The notes under the pieces were generated by a model. The model was not told where the DNA came from and searched no databases. It worked only from the letters and a program-made list of their open reading frames with translations. From Fibrella aquatilis (GTDB lineage Bacteria > Bacteroidota > Bacteroidia > Cytophagales > Spirosomataceae), in contig NZ_JAFMYU010000001.1 of NCBI RefSeq assembly GCF_017353255.1, positions 1-64,000 of the forward strand: a DNA stretch of 64,000 nucleotides, read 5' to 3'. Positions 36,014-45,384 of the stretch are shown here, piece after piece. Numbering within the stretch: position 1 is the stretch's first letter; every line of letters starts with the position of its first letter. The position numbers and the translations under genes are program-made.

Positions 36014-36757
36014 TCAGTATAACTTCACTTTGTAGCGGTAGCGGCCACGGAAGTATTCGCTCATTTTGATTACCTCGCGGGGTTTGTCGCTGATCCAGAA
36101 CGTGGCGTAGGAATCCGGCCGGTAGTCGATGCGCAGCAACCAGCAGTCGAGCGTGGCCTGACCGGGCAGCGGGAGTTTCCGGCGATCCGTTACCCGCAGG
36201 GCATAATAGGCAGACGTAGGGCTGCCCGGCTCATAAAAGGCTATGGCAAATTGCTGACCCACCTTGCGGAAGGGTAGCAGCGCAAAAATCTCCAGATCCA
36301 TCGGAAACTCGAACGCGGCCTGCTGGGTGATGACCCTGAACGAACTGTCTTTTGCCGTTCGCCAGGCCGAATCGGGGATGGTCACGACGGTGTTGTTGAA
36401 CACAAAATTTCGTTTCCCGCGCCTGGTGTACACCGCATCGTGAGTAAGCGGGGCCAGCGAAGGCCACTGCCCAGTAGCCGTGACGTGGGCCATCAGCGAA
36501 TCGCGGTGAAACCAGTCCCAGACAAACTGATACTGGGGTCGACCGGCCACGGTGGTTCGGCGCAGGGTGCGGTCCCAGATATCGGCCGAGGAGAGCCGCT
36601 TACCCAATGAGTCTTCGAAGAATACGGCATAGCTGGCTTTCGTGTCGCGCCAGGCAGCCATATTCAGCTTCAGGTTGGCGGTATTGATCGTGTCGACCTG
36701 TGCCTGAGCAGTCAGGATGGTCAGCAGTAAAAACGCGGTGGTGATGAGGTGTTTCAT
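36014..36757 (-). CDS. Secreted DUF3108-like protein
   Basis: 247 residues with a signal peptide ending in AQAQ. The C-terminal half (DCWLLRIDYRPDSYATFWISDKPREV, then YRYKVKLY) resembles the beta-strand pattern of DUF3108/LolA-like periplasmic proteins. Function unknown. Monocistronic, divergent from the LytS kinase gene. Confidence 0.7.
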   Translation of the reverse strand: MKHLITTAFLLLTILTAQAQVDTINTANLKLNMAAWRDTKASYAVFFEDSLGKRLSSADIWDRTLRRTTVAGRPQYQFVWDWFHRDSLMAHVTATGQWPSLAPLTHDAVYTRRGKRNFVFNNTVVTIPDSAWRTAKDSSFRVITQQAAFEFPMDLEIFALLPFRKVGQQFAIAFYEPGSPTSAYYALRVTDRRKLPLPGQATLDCWLLRIDYRPDSYATFWISDKPREVIKMSEYFRGRYRYKVKLY

Positions 36758-36930
36758 GAAATCGGCATTGATTGCTAGCCAAAAGAAGCGGCCTGTGCTT
36801 CGGCTATCAAACTGAAGTGATAAACCCGTCTAAAACAGGACGAACGCCCAGATTTTAGGCTCAACAGCCGTTTGTCATTTACCCTTCCTGTTGGGTGACA
36901 GAGCCGGACTTTGTTGGGTAATATTGTTGT

Positions 36931-37953
36931 ATGAAATGGAGCAGCCGACCAGACACGTCCCTGATTATTGCCCACCTGCTGCTGTGGGGGCTGTTTCTGC
37001 TCCCGCCCGTCCCGTATTACCTCGAACGTATGTCGGTAGGGGGAACCGTGCTGGCGGTGGGATTTGGCTGGGTCTATTTTGGGCTACCCGTCTATGCGAA
37101 TGGGCTTTATTTTCTGCCCCGGTTTTTCTTTACGGGCAAGCGGCTGACTTACCTCCTGCTCACGCTGGTTGTGCTGCTGCCCTATGCCTGGGCAGGTACC
37201 TGGCTCTTCAAGTTCGTAACCCTCGAAAAGCCACCCCTCATTTTTCTGATTGCCCGGTTCTATACGCTGGCCTTCGCGTTTGGCTTTATCGACCAGTATG
37301 TGCATCGGCAGAAAACCCACAACCGACTGCTGCAACTGGAGAGCCAGCAAAACAGGCTGGAACTAGACCGGCTAAAGGCGCAGGTGAACCCTCATTTCCT
37401 GTTCAATACGCTCAATAACCTCTACACCCTTACCCTAAACCAGTCGCCACAGGCCCCCGATGTGGTGTTGGGTCTGGCTAACCTGATGCGCTACCTGTTT
37501 ACGACCAATCATGCCGACAGGGTTCTGCTAACGGAGGAAGTGGCTTACCTTGATCAATATATTGCCCTCGAACGCCTCCGGCTGAGCACAGAACGGGCCG
37601 TGATCACGTTTGTAGTACAGGGACCAGTGGCAACGGTTCAACTGCCTCCCATGCTGCTGATTCCCTTCGTGGAAAATGCCTTTAAACACGGTGTTGAGAC
37701 AGATACAGGGCAGGTGTTTGTAGCGGTGACGCTGGCGGTGCAGGATCGGGACTTGTTTTTTGAAGTCGAAAACAGCAAACCTGCGGAGCCATTCTTTCCA
37801 GACCACCTTAACCTGACAGGCGCTTCGCCCAACACAGGCACGGGGCTGTCTAACGTACGGCAGCGGCTCGCGCTGCTGTATCCCAACACATATCAGCTTG
37901 CTATCGATGACCAGCCATTGACGTATAAAACCACGCTCGCCATACAGCTATGA
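36931..37953 (+). CDS. LytS-type sensor histidine kinase
   Basis: 340 residues. About four membrane helices (to 125), then the H-box KAQVNPHFLFNTLNNLYTL and N-box PFVENAFKHGVE of the His_kinase family without a HAMP or PAS domain. Ends overlapping the LytTR response regulator by 4 bp. The signal sensed by the membrane part is unknown. Confidence 0.92.
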   Translation: MKWSSRPDTSLIIAHLLLWGLFLLPPVPYYLERMSVGGTVLAVGFGWVYFGLPVYANGLYFLPRFFFTGKRLTYLLLTLVVLLPYAWAGTWLFKFVTLEKPPLIFLIARFYTLAFAFGFIDQYVHRQKTHNRLLQLESQQNRLELDRLKAQVNPHFLFNTLNNLYTLTLNQSPQAPDVVLGLANLMRYLFTTNHADRVLLTEEVAYLDQYIALERLRLSTERAVITFVVQGPVATVQLPPMLLIPFVENAFKHGVETDTGQVFVAVTLAVQDRDLFFEVENSKPAEPFFPDHLNLTGASPNTGTGLSNVRQRLALLYPNTYQLAIDDQPLTYKTTLAIQL

Positions 37954-38648
37954 CGTTCCGCTGCCTGATTGTAGATGACGAACCCCTGGCCCGTGACCTG
38001 CTGACTCAGTTTATTGGTCAGCTTCCCAGCCTTACGCTGGTGGCCAGTTGCCCCGACGCGCTGTCGGGCCTGACCGTGCTCCATACCGAACCGGTCGATT
38101 TGCTGTTTACCGACATAAAAATGCCTCAGGTATCTGGTATTGAACTGATCAGATCCCTATCGAAGCCGCCCAAGGTCATCCTGACAACGGCTTTCTCCGA
38201 CTATGCCCTCGATGGTTTCGAGGTGGGAGCCGTCGATTATCTGGTCAAGCCTTTTTCATTTGCCCGGTTTCTGCGGGCTATTGACCGCGCTCTGGGCCGG
38301 GCGCAGCCAGCCGAATCAACCAGCCAGCCTGTTGCGGCGGCCACGTTCCTTTTTCTGAAAGTAGACAAGAAAATAGTGAAAGTAATGCTGGCGGATGTGC
38401 GCTACTGGCAGGCCTACGGCAACTATGTGAAGGTGTTTCTGCGCGACGGTCGGCTGCTGCTGGCCACCGAAACGATGACCCATCTGGAGACGTTGCTCCC
38501 CGCCGATCAGTTCATCCGTGTGCATAAGTCCTATATCGTAACCCTCTCGGAAGTCACAGAATACCAGCCCACTATGGTTTGTCTGGGTACGGTGTCCGTA
38601 CCAATTGGCGACCGCTACCGCCGACAGTTTCTCGACGCCGTTGGCTGA
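37950..38648 (+). CDS. LytTR response regulator
   Basis: 232 residues. Receiver domain with IVDDEPLARD (phospho-acceptor Asp in LLFTDIKMP) followed by a LytTR DNA-binding domain (TFLFLKVDKKIVKVMLADVRYWQAYGNYVKVF, then FIRVHKSYIV). Partner of the upstream LytS kinase. Confidence 0.93.
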   Translation: MTFRCLIVDDEPLARDLLTQFIGQLPSLTLVASCPDALSGLTVLHTEPVDLLFTDIKMPQVSGIELIRSLSKPPKVILTTAFSDYALDGFEVGAVDYLVKPFSFARFLRAIDRALGRAQPAESTSQPVAAATFLFLKVDKKIVKVMLADVRYWQAYGNYVKVFLRDGRLLLATETMTHLETLLPADQFIRVHKSYIVTLSEVTEYQPTMVCLGTVSVPIGDRYRRQFLDAVG

Positions 38649-38725
38649 CTGAGTTGCTCAACATCGCAAGAACCGGGTTTCCAGGGCCGTTCGTCAGTTC
38701 TACTTTTGGTCAGCAACCAAAACGA

Positions 38726-38872
38726 ATGACCATGAACCTGTTGCGTGTATGCCTGCTACTGCTTATCGACGGCGTTGACCCGTTTCGCTACCCACATTTT
38801 GAAGGATCGCGGGGCGAAACCATTATTATCGGCACCGGCATTGGCCCCTGGTGTACCAATGATCTCCCGTGA
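38726..38872 (+). CDS. Possible small ORF
   Basis: 48 codons between the response regulator and a TetR gene; hydrophobic start (LLRVCLLLLIDGV) and GTGIGPWCTNDLP end. No recognised family; given only as a possibility. Confidence 0.25.
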   Translation: MTMNLLRVCLLLLIDGVDPFRYPHFEGSRGETIIIGTGIGPWCTNDLP

Positions 38873-38906
38873 AGGGCAGCCTGGGTGTTGTATGGAACGA
38901 TTGACT

Positions 38907-38957
38907 AAGCTGAATAAAAATTCACAAATCTTTTGCAGATGAATTTTTATTCAGCTT
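38907..38957. promoter_or_regulatory. Double TetR-type operator upstream of the TetR gene
   Basis: Two 18-bp arms (38907-38924 and 38940-38957) are perfect inverted repeats separated by 15 bp. Each arm holds its own dyad, TGAATAAAAATTCA and TGAATTTTTATTCA (TGAAT-N4-ATTCA), a common TetR/FadR-type half-site layout. It lies 30 bp upstream of the tetR ATG, so autorepression is likely. Confidence 0.65.
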
Positions 38958-38986
38958 ACTTTGTGGTGCTCATTCGCCAACAGATC

Positions 38987-39565
38987 ATGCGCACCAAAGA
39001 CGAAGCCAAAGAACAACTCATTCTCGACACTGCCCTGCGACTCATTATGCAGACGGGTTTGGCTGGATTGAAAATGTCGGAACTAGCCAAAGAAGCGGGC
39101 GTGGCTACGGGCACGGTCTACATTTATTTTGCCGATAAGCCTGACCTGATCACCCGGCTCTATGCTTACTTGCTCCGCAAAAGTCTGAGCGACCTCAACG
39201 CGGGCATCGAGGCGAGTGATCCGCTGCGGGTGAAGATTCAGAAAATAACCCGTAACTACCTGGATGACAACCTAAATAATCCTGCTTACACCGCCTTTTT
39301 TGAGCAGTATTACCGGTCGCCCTACTACGTCCTCAGCGACGGTCTGCGGGCCGAAGAAACCACTGTCATGCAGCCTGTTTATGACCTGATTGTGGCCGGT
39401 CAGCAGCAAATGATCATTAAAGACGCTAACCCCGATTTGCTCCTGACGCTCGTGTGTGGTATGCTCGATGAATTGGCCAAGCAGGCGCATTTTACGGGGC
39501 AGTCCGTCAGCGACAGCGACTGGGATATTACCTTCTCGGTGATCTGGGACGGAGTTAAACGATAA
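38987..39565 (+). CDS. TetR family transcriptional regulator
   Basis: 192 residues. HTH (LAGLKMSELAKEAGVATGTVYIYFADKPDLI) is typical. The start at 38987 is preferred over 38933, which would run through the operator repeat. It probably controls the SDR gene 80 bp downstream and itself; ligand unknown. Confidence 0.92.
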   Translation: MRTKDEAKEQLILDTALRLIMQTGLAGLKMSELAKEAGVATGTVYIYFADKPDLITRLYAYLLRKSLSDLNAGIEASDPLRVKIQKITRNYLDDNLNNPAYTAFFEQYYRSPYYVLSDGLRAEETTVMQPVYDLIVAGQQQMIIKDANPDLLLTLVCGMLDELAKQAHFTGQSVSDSDWDITFSVIWDGVKR

Positions 39566-39647
39566 CAACTACGCTTCAACGGGCTGAATCGATCAGCTTT
39601 TTTTGCCTATTTGCTGAATATTTTTTCATCATAAACCAATATATTTC

Positions 39648-40478
39648 ATGTCTATCGCTTCATCTTCCCGTACCGTGGCCATCACTGGTACATCATCCGG
39701 CATTGGCCGGGCTGCCGTCAAAGCATTCTCCGACAACGGCTGGCGCGTAGCGGCTACCCTCCGCAACCCCGCCAGAGAAACAGACATGCAAAACTGGCCG
39801 GGCGTAAGTCTCTACCCTCTCGACGTGACCGATACGACATCCATCGATACGGCGCTACAGGCCATCCTAGCCGACTTTGGTCAGGTGAACGTGCTGGTGA
39901 ACAATGCAGGTTATGGCGTGGATGGTGTGTTTGAAGCTATGACCGACGAGATCATCGAGCGGCAGTTCAACACCAACGTTTTTGGCCTTATGCGCATGAC
40001 CCGCGCCCTCATCCCGCACATGCGGCAGCGGGGTGGCGGCACCATCATTCAGATTGCCTCTATGGGTGGTCAGCTGGCGTTTCCCTTGTTCAGCATCTAC
40101 CATGGCACCAAATGGGCTGTGGAAGGGTTTACCGAATCGTTGCAATATGAACTGAACCCGTTCAATATCAGGCTCAAGCTAATTGAACCGGGGGCTATCA
40201 AAACCGAATTTTACGGAGCTGGTCGTGAGATGGTAAAGCCTATGGGTACAGCCGCTTATGATGCATTCGTGGCCAAGTGCGACAAAGTAAACCAGGAGAG
40301 TGGTGCCCAAGGCGAATCGGCCGAACTGGTGGCTGCCGCCATCTATAAAGCCGCCACCGACGGCAGTCGGAAACTGCGTTATCCCGTAGGCGCACCCGCC
40401 CCTTTGCTGTTGCGCCTGCGTAAGCTGCTACCCGACAGCCTGTGGTTTGGTGTGGTAAAGAGCAGCTATAAACTTTAG
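39648..40478 (+). CDS. SDR family oxidoreductase
   Basis: 276 residues. NAD(P) loop TGTSSGIG (about 14-21), NNAG motif, catalytic Ser (IASMGGQ) and YHGTK. Close to the ketoreductase/retinol-dehydrogenase-like class; substrate unknown. Likely regulated by the adjacent TetR protein. Confidence 0.88.
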   Translation: MSIASSSRTVAITGTSSGIGRAAVKAFSDNGWRVAATLRNPARETDMQNWPGVSLYPLDVTDTTSIDTALQAILADFGQVNVLVNNAGYGVDGVFEAMTDEIIERQFNTNVFGLMRMTRALIPHMRQRGGGTIIQIASMGGQLAFPLFSIYHGTKWAVEGFTESLQYELNPFNIRLKLIEPGAIKTEFYGAGREMVKPMGTAAYDAFVAKCDKVNQESGAQGESAELVAAAIYKAATDGSRKLRYPVGAPAPLLLRLRKLLPDSLWFGVVKSSYKL

Positions 40479-40528
40479 TTAGCCTTACCAACTGCGCGAT
40501 AAAAACAGTATTGAATCCGCCCGATTTA

Positions 40529-40590
40529 CAGGCCCCCACTATTGCCAACTGTCGGCCTCACGCCTGACAGTTGGCAATAGTGGGGGCCTG
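40529..40590. repeat. Perfect 25-bp hairpin downstream of SDR gene
   Basis: Arms 40529-40553 and 40566-40590 are perfect complements (core CCCCCACTATTGCCAACTGT), with a loop that can add three more pairs. No T-run follows on the plus strand, so it may be a 3'-end barrier or repeat element rather than a simple terminator. Confidence 0.75.
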
Positions 40591-40592
40591 TG

Positions 40593-41033
40593 GTTTACAC
40601 AACTCCTGACAGCTGACCTGACTTAGGTTAGCGGCCGAAATTAGTGATTGACTTATTGCAGTAAAGAATAGGGCTTAAAGAAGCTGCCTTCCACCAGTAC
40701 TATTTTTTTTGTAAGTAGATTAATTACATACCGTGGGTGCATAATTTAGCCAATAACAATAACAAAATCAGCTGGTTAGGTTCTAAAAATAAAAACTTTT
40801 CACAAAGTAAAAAAACATATACAATAAGGTAAGTTGGGTAGTTATATTATATTACACAAGCATTTTGCCGCGTTAAAAATTGGCCTGTTTTTTGTTAGTA
40901 CACACTGATAATCAGTTTGTTCGCTGTTAAAAAAAACGTCACATCCATTCAGTAAATAAAAAATATAATTTGATCGAATGGTTTTAACACACTAAGTTTA
41001 CAGAACAACAAGGGTATTTTTACTCAGAAGCTC
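40593..41033. other. AT-rich intergenic region upstream of the giant secreted protein
   Basis: Long A and T runs, no gene seen. It probably holds the promoter of the next gene, but no exact TAnnTTTG with a matched TTTG was found. Confidence 0.45.
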
Positions 41034-44000
41034 GTGCCTGGTCTCTTCATCCATCTTCATGATTACGCTCTTCCTGTGCATCATCAGAAACCCAACCACC
41101 CCAAAGTCAGCCCACTTGTTACGTTCGGATTCATCGCCTTGCTCGTCTTTGGCAATGCTTTTTTTGTTGCCGGACAAATCACCTATTACGTTGCCAGTTC
41201 GGGTAATGACGGCAACGGAGGGCGCTCAGCAGACAATGCATTTCAGTCCCTCAATAAGGTCAATAGCCTGACGCTGCAACCCGGCGATCAGGTCTTGTTT
41301 CGGCGGGGCGACACCTTCCGGGGCACCCTGCTGATTCGGCAGTCGGGCAACGCCGGTCAGCCAATCACCATCGACGCATTCGGGTCGGGCAACAAGCCCG
41401 TGTTGACGGGTGCGGTGCCGGTGACCAACTGGAGCAACGTAGGCAACAACACTTGGCAGGCAAACATCGACCTGGGTAGCCGCACCACGGGGGTCTACAA
41501 AAACGGTTCGGCCCTGCCGTTGGGCCGTTACCCGAACCTGAATGCTGCCAACCGGGGCTACCTCACCATTCAGTCGCATACTGGTAAAGGAAAACTCGAC
41601 AGCAAAGACGATCTTGGCGGCATTGACTGGACCGGGGGTGAAGCCGTTATGCGCAGTACGCAGTGGATCATGGATCGGGCCACCATCACGCAGCAAAACG
41701 GTAAAAGTCTGAACCTCAGCAACAACAGCAGCTACGACATAGCCGACGGTTTCGGGTTTTTCATTCAGAATCACCCCGCCACGCTCGACCAACCGGGCGA
41801 GTGGTACTATAATCCGGCTAATAAAACGTTGCGGATATATGACAGCAGCGATCCCAACGGGCAGACGATCACGGCCACGGCCTATAGCGAAGCCGTCAAC
41901 CTGAACGGCGTCTCGAACGTTACGCTCCGCAACCTACAGCTCACGCAGGCGTTGAGTACTAACTTACTGATTAACAACGGATCAGGCATTACACTGTCGG
42001 GCGTGGAAGTGACCAACGCAGGCGAAGATGGGGTCCTGATTAAGGGGAGCGGCAATGCTGTATTAATGGAAAACGGTCTGATTCAGGACGTAAACAACAA
42101 TGGTTTTGCCATTGGTACTTACCAGAACGTCACCTTTCGGGGCAACACTATGCAGCGCATTGGCCTGGTGCCGGGCCGGGGCAAAAGCGGCGACGGTACC
42201 TACACCGGTTTCCAGTCGGCATCGAATACCAACACGCTGATTGAGAATAATGTGATTGATCAGATTGGGTATAACGGGGTCAATTTTGCCAACAACACCA
42301 CGCTGCAGCGCAACCGTGTGTCGAACTTCTGCGTCACCAAAAGCGACGGCGGCGGGCTGTATATCTGGAACGGCAACCATCAGGCCATGAGCGGTGTACG
42401 GCTACTGAACAACATTGTTTTCAACGGCATTGGCACGGCGGAGGGCACACCCGGCGGGGCTTATTCGGGGGCCAACGGCATCTACCTCGACGACTGTACG
42501 ACCAACATTGAGGTAACGGGTAACACCGTGTTTAACTGTAAAGGACTGGGTATCTACCTGCACGGCTCGTCGGCGGTGCAGCTGAAGAACAATACGTCCT
42601 ACAACAATGGCGAGGCGCAACTCTCAATGACGAGCATTCCAAACTCGTGTTCGCCTAACGGAAACGTCATTCAGAACAACGTATTCGTGAGCCGCACGAC
42701 CGACCAACTCGTGGCCAAATATGAGTCGCACCTGAATGATCTGGGTAACTACGGGCAGTACAGCAATAACGTATATGCCAGACCGTTTGACGATAACAAC
42801 AAGATTCGCATTGTCTATGGCGTAAACGGCAACCTGATCGGGGCTGACCGCCCCTTGGCCGACTGGCAGAGCCGTTCGGGACAGGATGCCGGTTCGACCA
42901 ACAGCCCAATTACGTACAACCCGGCTATGCAAAACCCCAACGACTACCTTCGGCTGGAGTATAACGATACGGGTAGCGATAAGACGATTTCGCTGGGCGG
43001 CAACTACCGTGACGCTCGCAATACGCTCTACACTAACCAGATAACGCTGGCGGCGTTCACCTCGGTGGTGCTGTTGAAGGTAGACAGCCCCCCGCCGCCC
43101 GCCCCACTCCGCGACCCGGAAAACCCGGCCAACGCCGTAGTGGGGCTAGACTATAGCTACTATGAAGGGGCCTGGGGGCAGGTGTCGGACCTGACGGGCG
43201 TGACGCCTATTAAGTCGGGGCAAACGGGTCAGCCCGACCTGGGTCAGCGCAACCGAGAAGAGAACTTCGGACTGAAGTTTACGGGCTACATCAACATTCC
43301 CACCGATGGTCAGTATACCTTCTACACCTACTCTGATGACGGCAGCAAACTCTACATCGGCACTACGCAGGTGGTAGACAATGACTTTGGTCATGCCGAA
43401 CAGGAGCGGAGCGGCACTATCGGCCTGAAAGCGGGCCGTCACGCCATCACGATTCCCTACTTACAGGGTGGCGGGGGCAAGGCCCTGAGCGTGAGCTACA
43501 GCGGCCCAGGCACTGGCAAGCAGGTTATTCCCGCGTCGGCCTTTTACCGGATTGGCACGCCGCCACCACCGCCGCCAGCCAACCTGCGCGACCCGGAAAA
43601 TCCGTCCAACGCCGTGGTGGGGCTAGATTATAGCTACTATGAAGGGGCCTGGGGGCAGGTGTCGGACCTGACGGGCGTGACGCCTATTAAGTCGGGGCAA
43701 ACAGGCCAGCCCGATCTGAGTCAGCGCAACCGAGAGGACAACTTCGGACTGAAGTTTACGGGCTACATCAACATTCCCACCGATGGTCAGTATACCTTCT
43801 ACACCTACTCTGATGACGGCAGCAAACTCTACATCGGCACTACGCAGGTGGTAGACAATGACTTTGGTCATGCCGAGCAGGAGCGGAGCGGTACTATCGG
43901 CCTGAAAGCGGGCCGTCACGCCATCACGATTCCGTACTTGCAGGGTGGCGGGGGCAAGGCCCTGAGCGTGAGCTACAGTGGACCCGGCATTGACAAACAG

Positions 44001-45284
44001 ATTATTCCGGCAGGGGCTTTTTTTCGGGTGGGTGCTGGCTCACCCCCGCCCGCCTCGAACTTGCGCGACCCGGAGAATCCAGCCAACGCCGTTAATGGCC
44101 TTGACTACGGGTATTATGAAGGTAGCTGGAGTCAACTGCCTGAATTTAGTACGCTTACGTCTGTAAAGTCGGGGCAGGCGGGGCAGCCTGATCTTAGTCA
44201 GCGCAACCGGGAAGACAACTTTGGCTTGCTCTTCAAAGGCTATGTGAACGTACCTACCGACGGGCAGTATACGTTCTATACGTACTCGGATGACGGTAGT
44301 AAACTATACATCGGCACCACGCAGGTGGTCGACAACGACGGAGGGCATCCAGAGCAGGAGCGCAGCGGCAGCATTGGTTTAAAGGCCGGTAAACATGCCA
44401 TCAGCATCCCCTATTTTGAAGGTGGCGGCGGGCAAAACCTGGTGGTAAGCTACAGTGGCCCCGGCATCGGCAAACAAACCATTCCTGCATCGGCGTTCTA
44501 CCGGGTGGGTGGTGGATCACCCCCACCAGCAGGTGGTACGGGCACTGGTTTGTTGGGTAATTACTTTAACAACAAGACGTTAACGGCTCCCAGTGTTCTC
44601 TCCCGCACCGACGCTACCATCGATTTTAACTGGGATACCAACTCACCCGCCAACGGCATCAGCGTCGATAACTTCTCGATCCGCTGGTCTGGCCTCGTGG
44701 AAGCACCCGTAAGCGGCAACTACGTCTTTACCACCACCGCCGACGATGGCGTACGCCTGTGGGTGAACAACAACCTGGTGATCGACAACTGGAACGACCA
44801 CCCCCCCACTACTGACAACAGTCAGGGTATCAGCCTGGTAGCGGGGCAGAAATACGCTATCCGAATGGAGTATTACGAAAGCGCGGTAGGGGCCATGGCG
44901 CAACTGAAATGGTCGTATCCGGGTCAGGGTCAGCAGGTTATCCCGCAAGTTCGGCTATATCCCGGCTCGGCCTCATCGCGGATAGCGGCAGACAGCGAAC
45001 CCGTGGTTCAATCGCTCACGCAGGAGGTGACAAGCCAGGTGCAGGTATACCCCATTCCGGCTCAGCATGAGCTGACGGTGAAATTCCTGGCCACCGAAGC
45101 CGGCGAAGCGAACCTGCAACTCAACAGCCTGGCGGGCATTTCGGTGCTTAAACAGACCCACCCGCACGCCACCGGTCAGCAGACCATCTCGGTCCCCGTC
45201 CGTGATATACCCCGCGGCTACTACCTCCTTACCCTCCTCCACAACAACCAACGCACCACGAGGAAGGTGTTGTTGGTAGAATAA
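41034..45284 (+). CDS. Giant T9SS-secreted beta-helix protein with PA14 domains
   Basis: 1416 residues. Signal segment (PLVTFGFIALLVFGNAFFVAGQ region), then a right-handed parallel beta-helix (about 60-650) with NNGSG, NNT and NNV turns; three PA14/GLEYA-like units (692-850, 851-1009, 1010-1168) separated by Pro-rich linkers; a fourth, divergent PA14 (about 1175-1310, GLLGNYFNN to PGQGQQVIP); and a type IX sorting tail (VYPIPAQHELTVKF to KVLLVE). Likely a surface polysaccharide-binding or depolymerising protein. The frame has no ATG near its start: GTG 41034 or GTG 41076 must serve, or there is an upstream frameshift. Confidence 0.85.
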   Translation: MPGLFIHLHDYALPVHHQKPNHPKVSPLVTFGFIALLVFGNAFFVAGQITYYVASSGNDGNGGRSADNAFQSLNKVNSLTLQPGDQVLFRRGDTFRGTLLIRQSGNAGQPITIDAFGSGNKPVLTGAVPVTNWSNVGNNTWQANIDLGSRTTGVYKNGSALPLGRYPNLNAANRGYLTIQSHTGKGKLDSKDDLGGIDWTGGEAVMRSTQWIMDRATITQQNGKSLNLSNNSSYDIADGFGFFIQNHPATLDQPGEWYYNPANKTLRIYDSSDPNGQTITATAYSEAVNLNGVSNVTLRNLQLTQALSTNLLINNGSGITLSGVEVTNAGEDGVLIKGSGNAVLMENGLIQDVNNNGFAIGTYQNVTFRGNTMQRIGLVPGRGKSGDGTYTGFQSASNTNTLIENNVIDQIGYNGVNFANNTTLQRNRVSNFCVTKSDGGGLYIWNGNHQAMSGVRLLNNIVFNGIGTAEGTPGGAYSGANGIYLDDCTTNIEVTGNTVFNCKGLGIYLHGSSAVQLKNNTSYNNGEAQLSMTSIPNSCSPNGNVIQNNVFVSRTTDQLVAKYESHLNDLGNYGQYSNNVYARPFDDNNKIRIVYGVNGNLIGADRPLADWQSRSGQDAGSTNSPITYNPAMQNPNDYLRLEYNDTGSDKTISLGGNYRDARNTLYTNQITLAAFTSVVLLKVDSPPPPAPLRDPENPANAVVGLDYSYYEGAWGQVSDLTGVTPIKSGQTGQPDLGQRNREENFGLKFTGYINIPTDGQYTFYTYSDDGSKLYIGTTQVVDNDFGHAEQERSGTIGLKAGRHAITIPYLQGGGGKALSVSYSGPGTGKQVIPASAFYRIGTPPPPPPANLRDPENPSNAVVGLDYSYYEGAWGQVSDLTGVTPIKSGQTGQPDLSQRNREDNFGLKFTGYINIPTDGQYTFYTYSDDGSKLYIGTTQVVDNDFGHAEQERSGTIGLKAGRHAITIPYLQGGGGKALSVSYSGPGIDKQIIPAGAFFRVGAGSPPPASNLRDPENPANAVNGLDYGYYEGSWSQLPEFSTLTSVKSGQAGQPDLSQRNREDNFGLLFKGYVNVPTDGQYTFYTYSDDGSKLYIGTTQVVDNDGGHPEQERSGSIGLKAGKHAISIPYFEGGGGQNLVVSYSGPGIGKQTIPASAFYRVGGGSPPPAGGTGTGLLGNYFNNKTLTAPSVLSRTDATIDFNWDTNSPANGISVDNFSIRWSGLVEAPVSGNYVFTTTADDGVRLWVNNNLVIDNWNDHPPTTDNSQGISLVAGQKYAIRMEYYESAVGAMAQLKWSYPGQGQQVIPQVRLYPGSASSRIAADSEPVVQSLTQEVTSQVQVYPIPAQHELTVKFLATEAGEANLQLNSLAGISVLKQTHPHATGQQTISVPVRDIPRGYYLLTLLHNNQRTTRKVLLVE
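43107..44537. repeat. Three 477-bp tandem PA14 units
   Basis: Units begin at 43107, 43584 and 44061, exactly 477 bp (159 codons) apart. By eye the first two are about 95 percent identical; the third has diverged, mostly at third positions but also in protein sequence (for example SQLPEFSTLTSV). Recent duplication or gene conversion. Confidence 0.85.
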
Positions 45285-45381
45285 AAGAGCCAAGAGGTGA
45301 GAGCCAAGAGCCAAGCTGGCTGACGCAGGAATACGCTTGCGTCAGCCAGCTTGGCTCTTGGCTCTCACCTCTTGGCTCTTT
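45284..45381. terminator. Perfect 44-bp hairpin between convergent genes
   Basis: Arms 45284-45327 and 45338-45381 are perfect complements, rich in the words GAGCCAA and GAGGTGA, with A and T ends on both sides. It fills the gap between the beta-helix protein and glgX, so it can terminate both transcripts. The loop region contains TACGCTTGCGTCAGC. Confidence 0.85.
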
Positions 45382-45384
45382 CAC

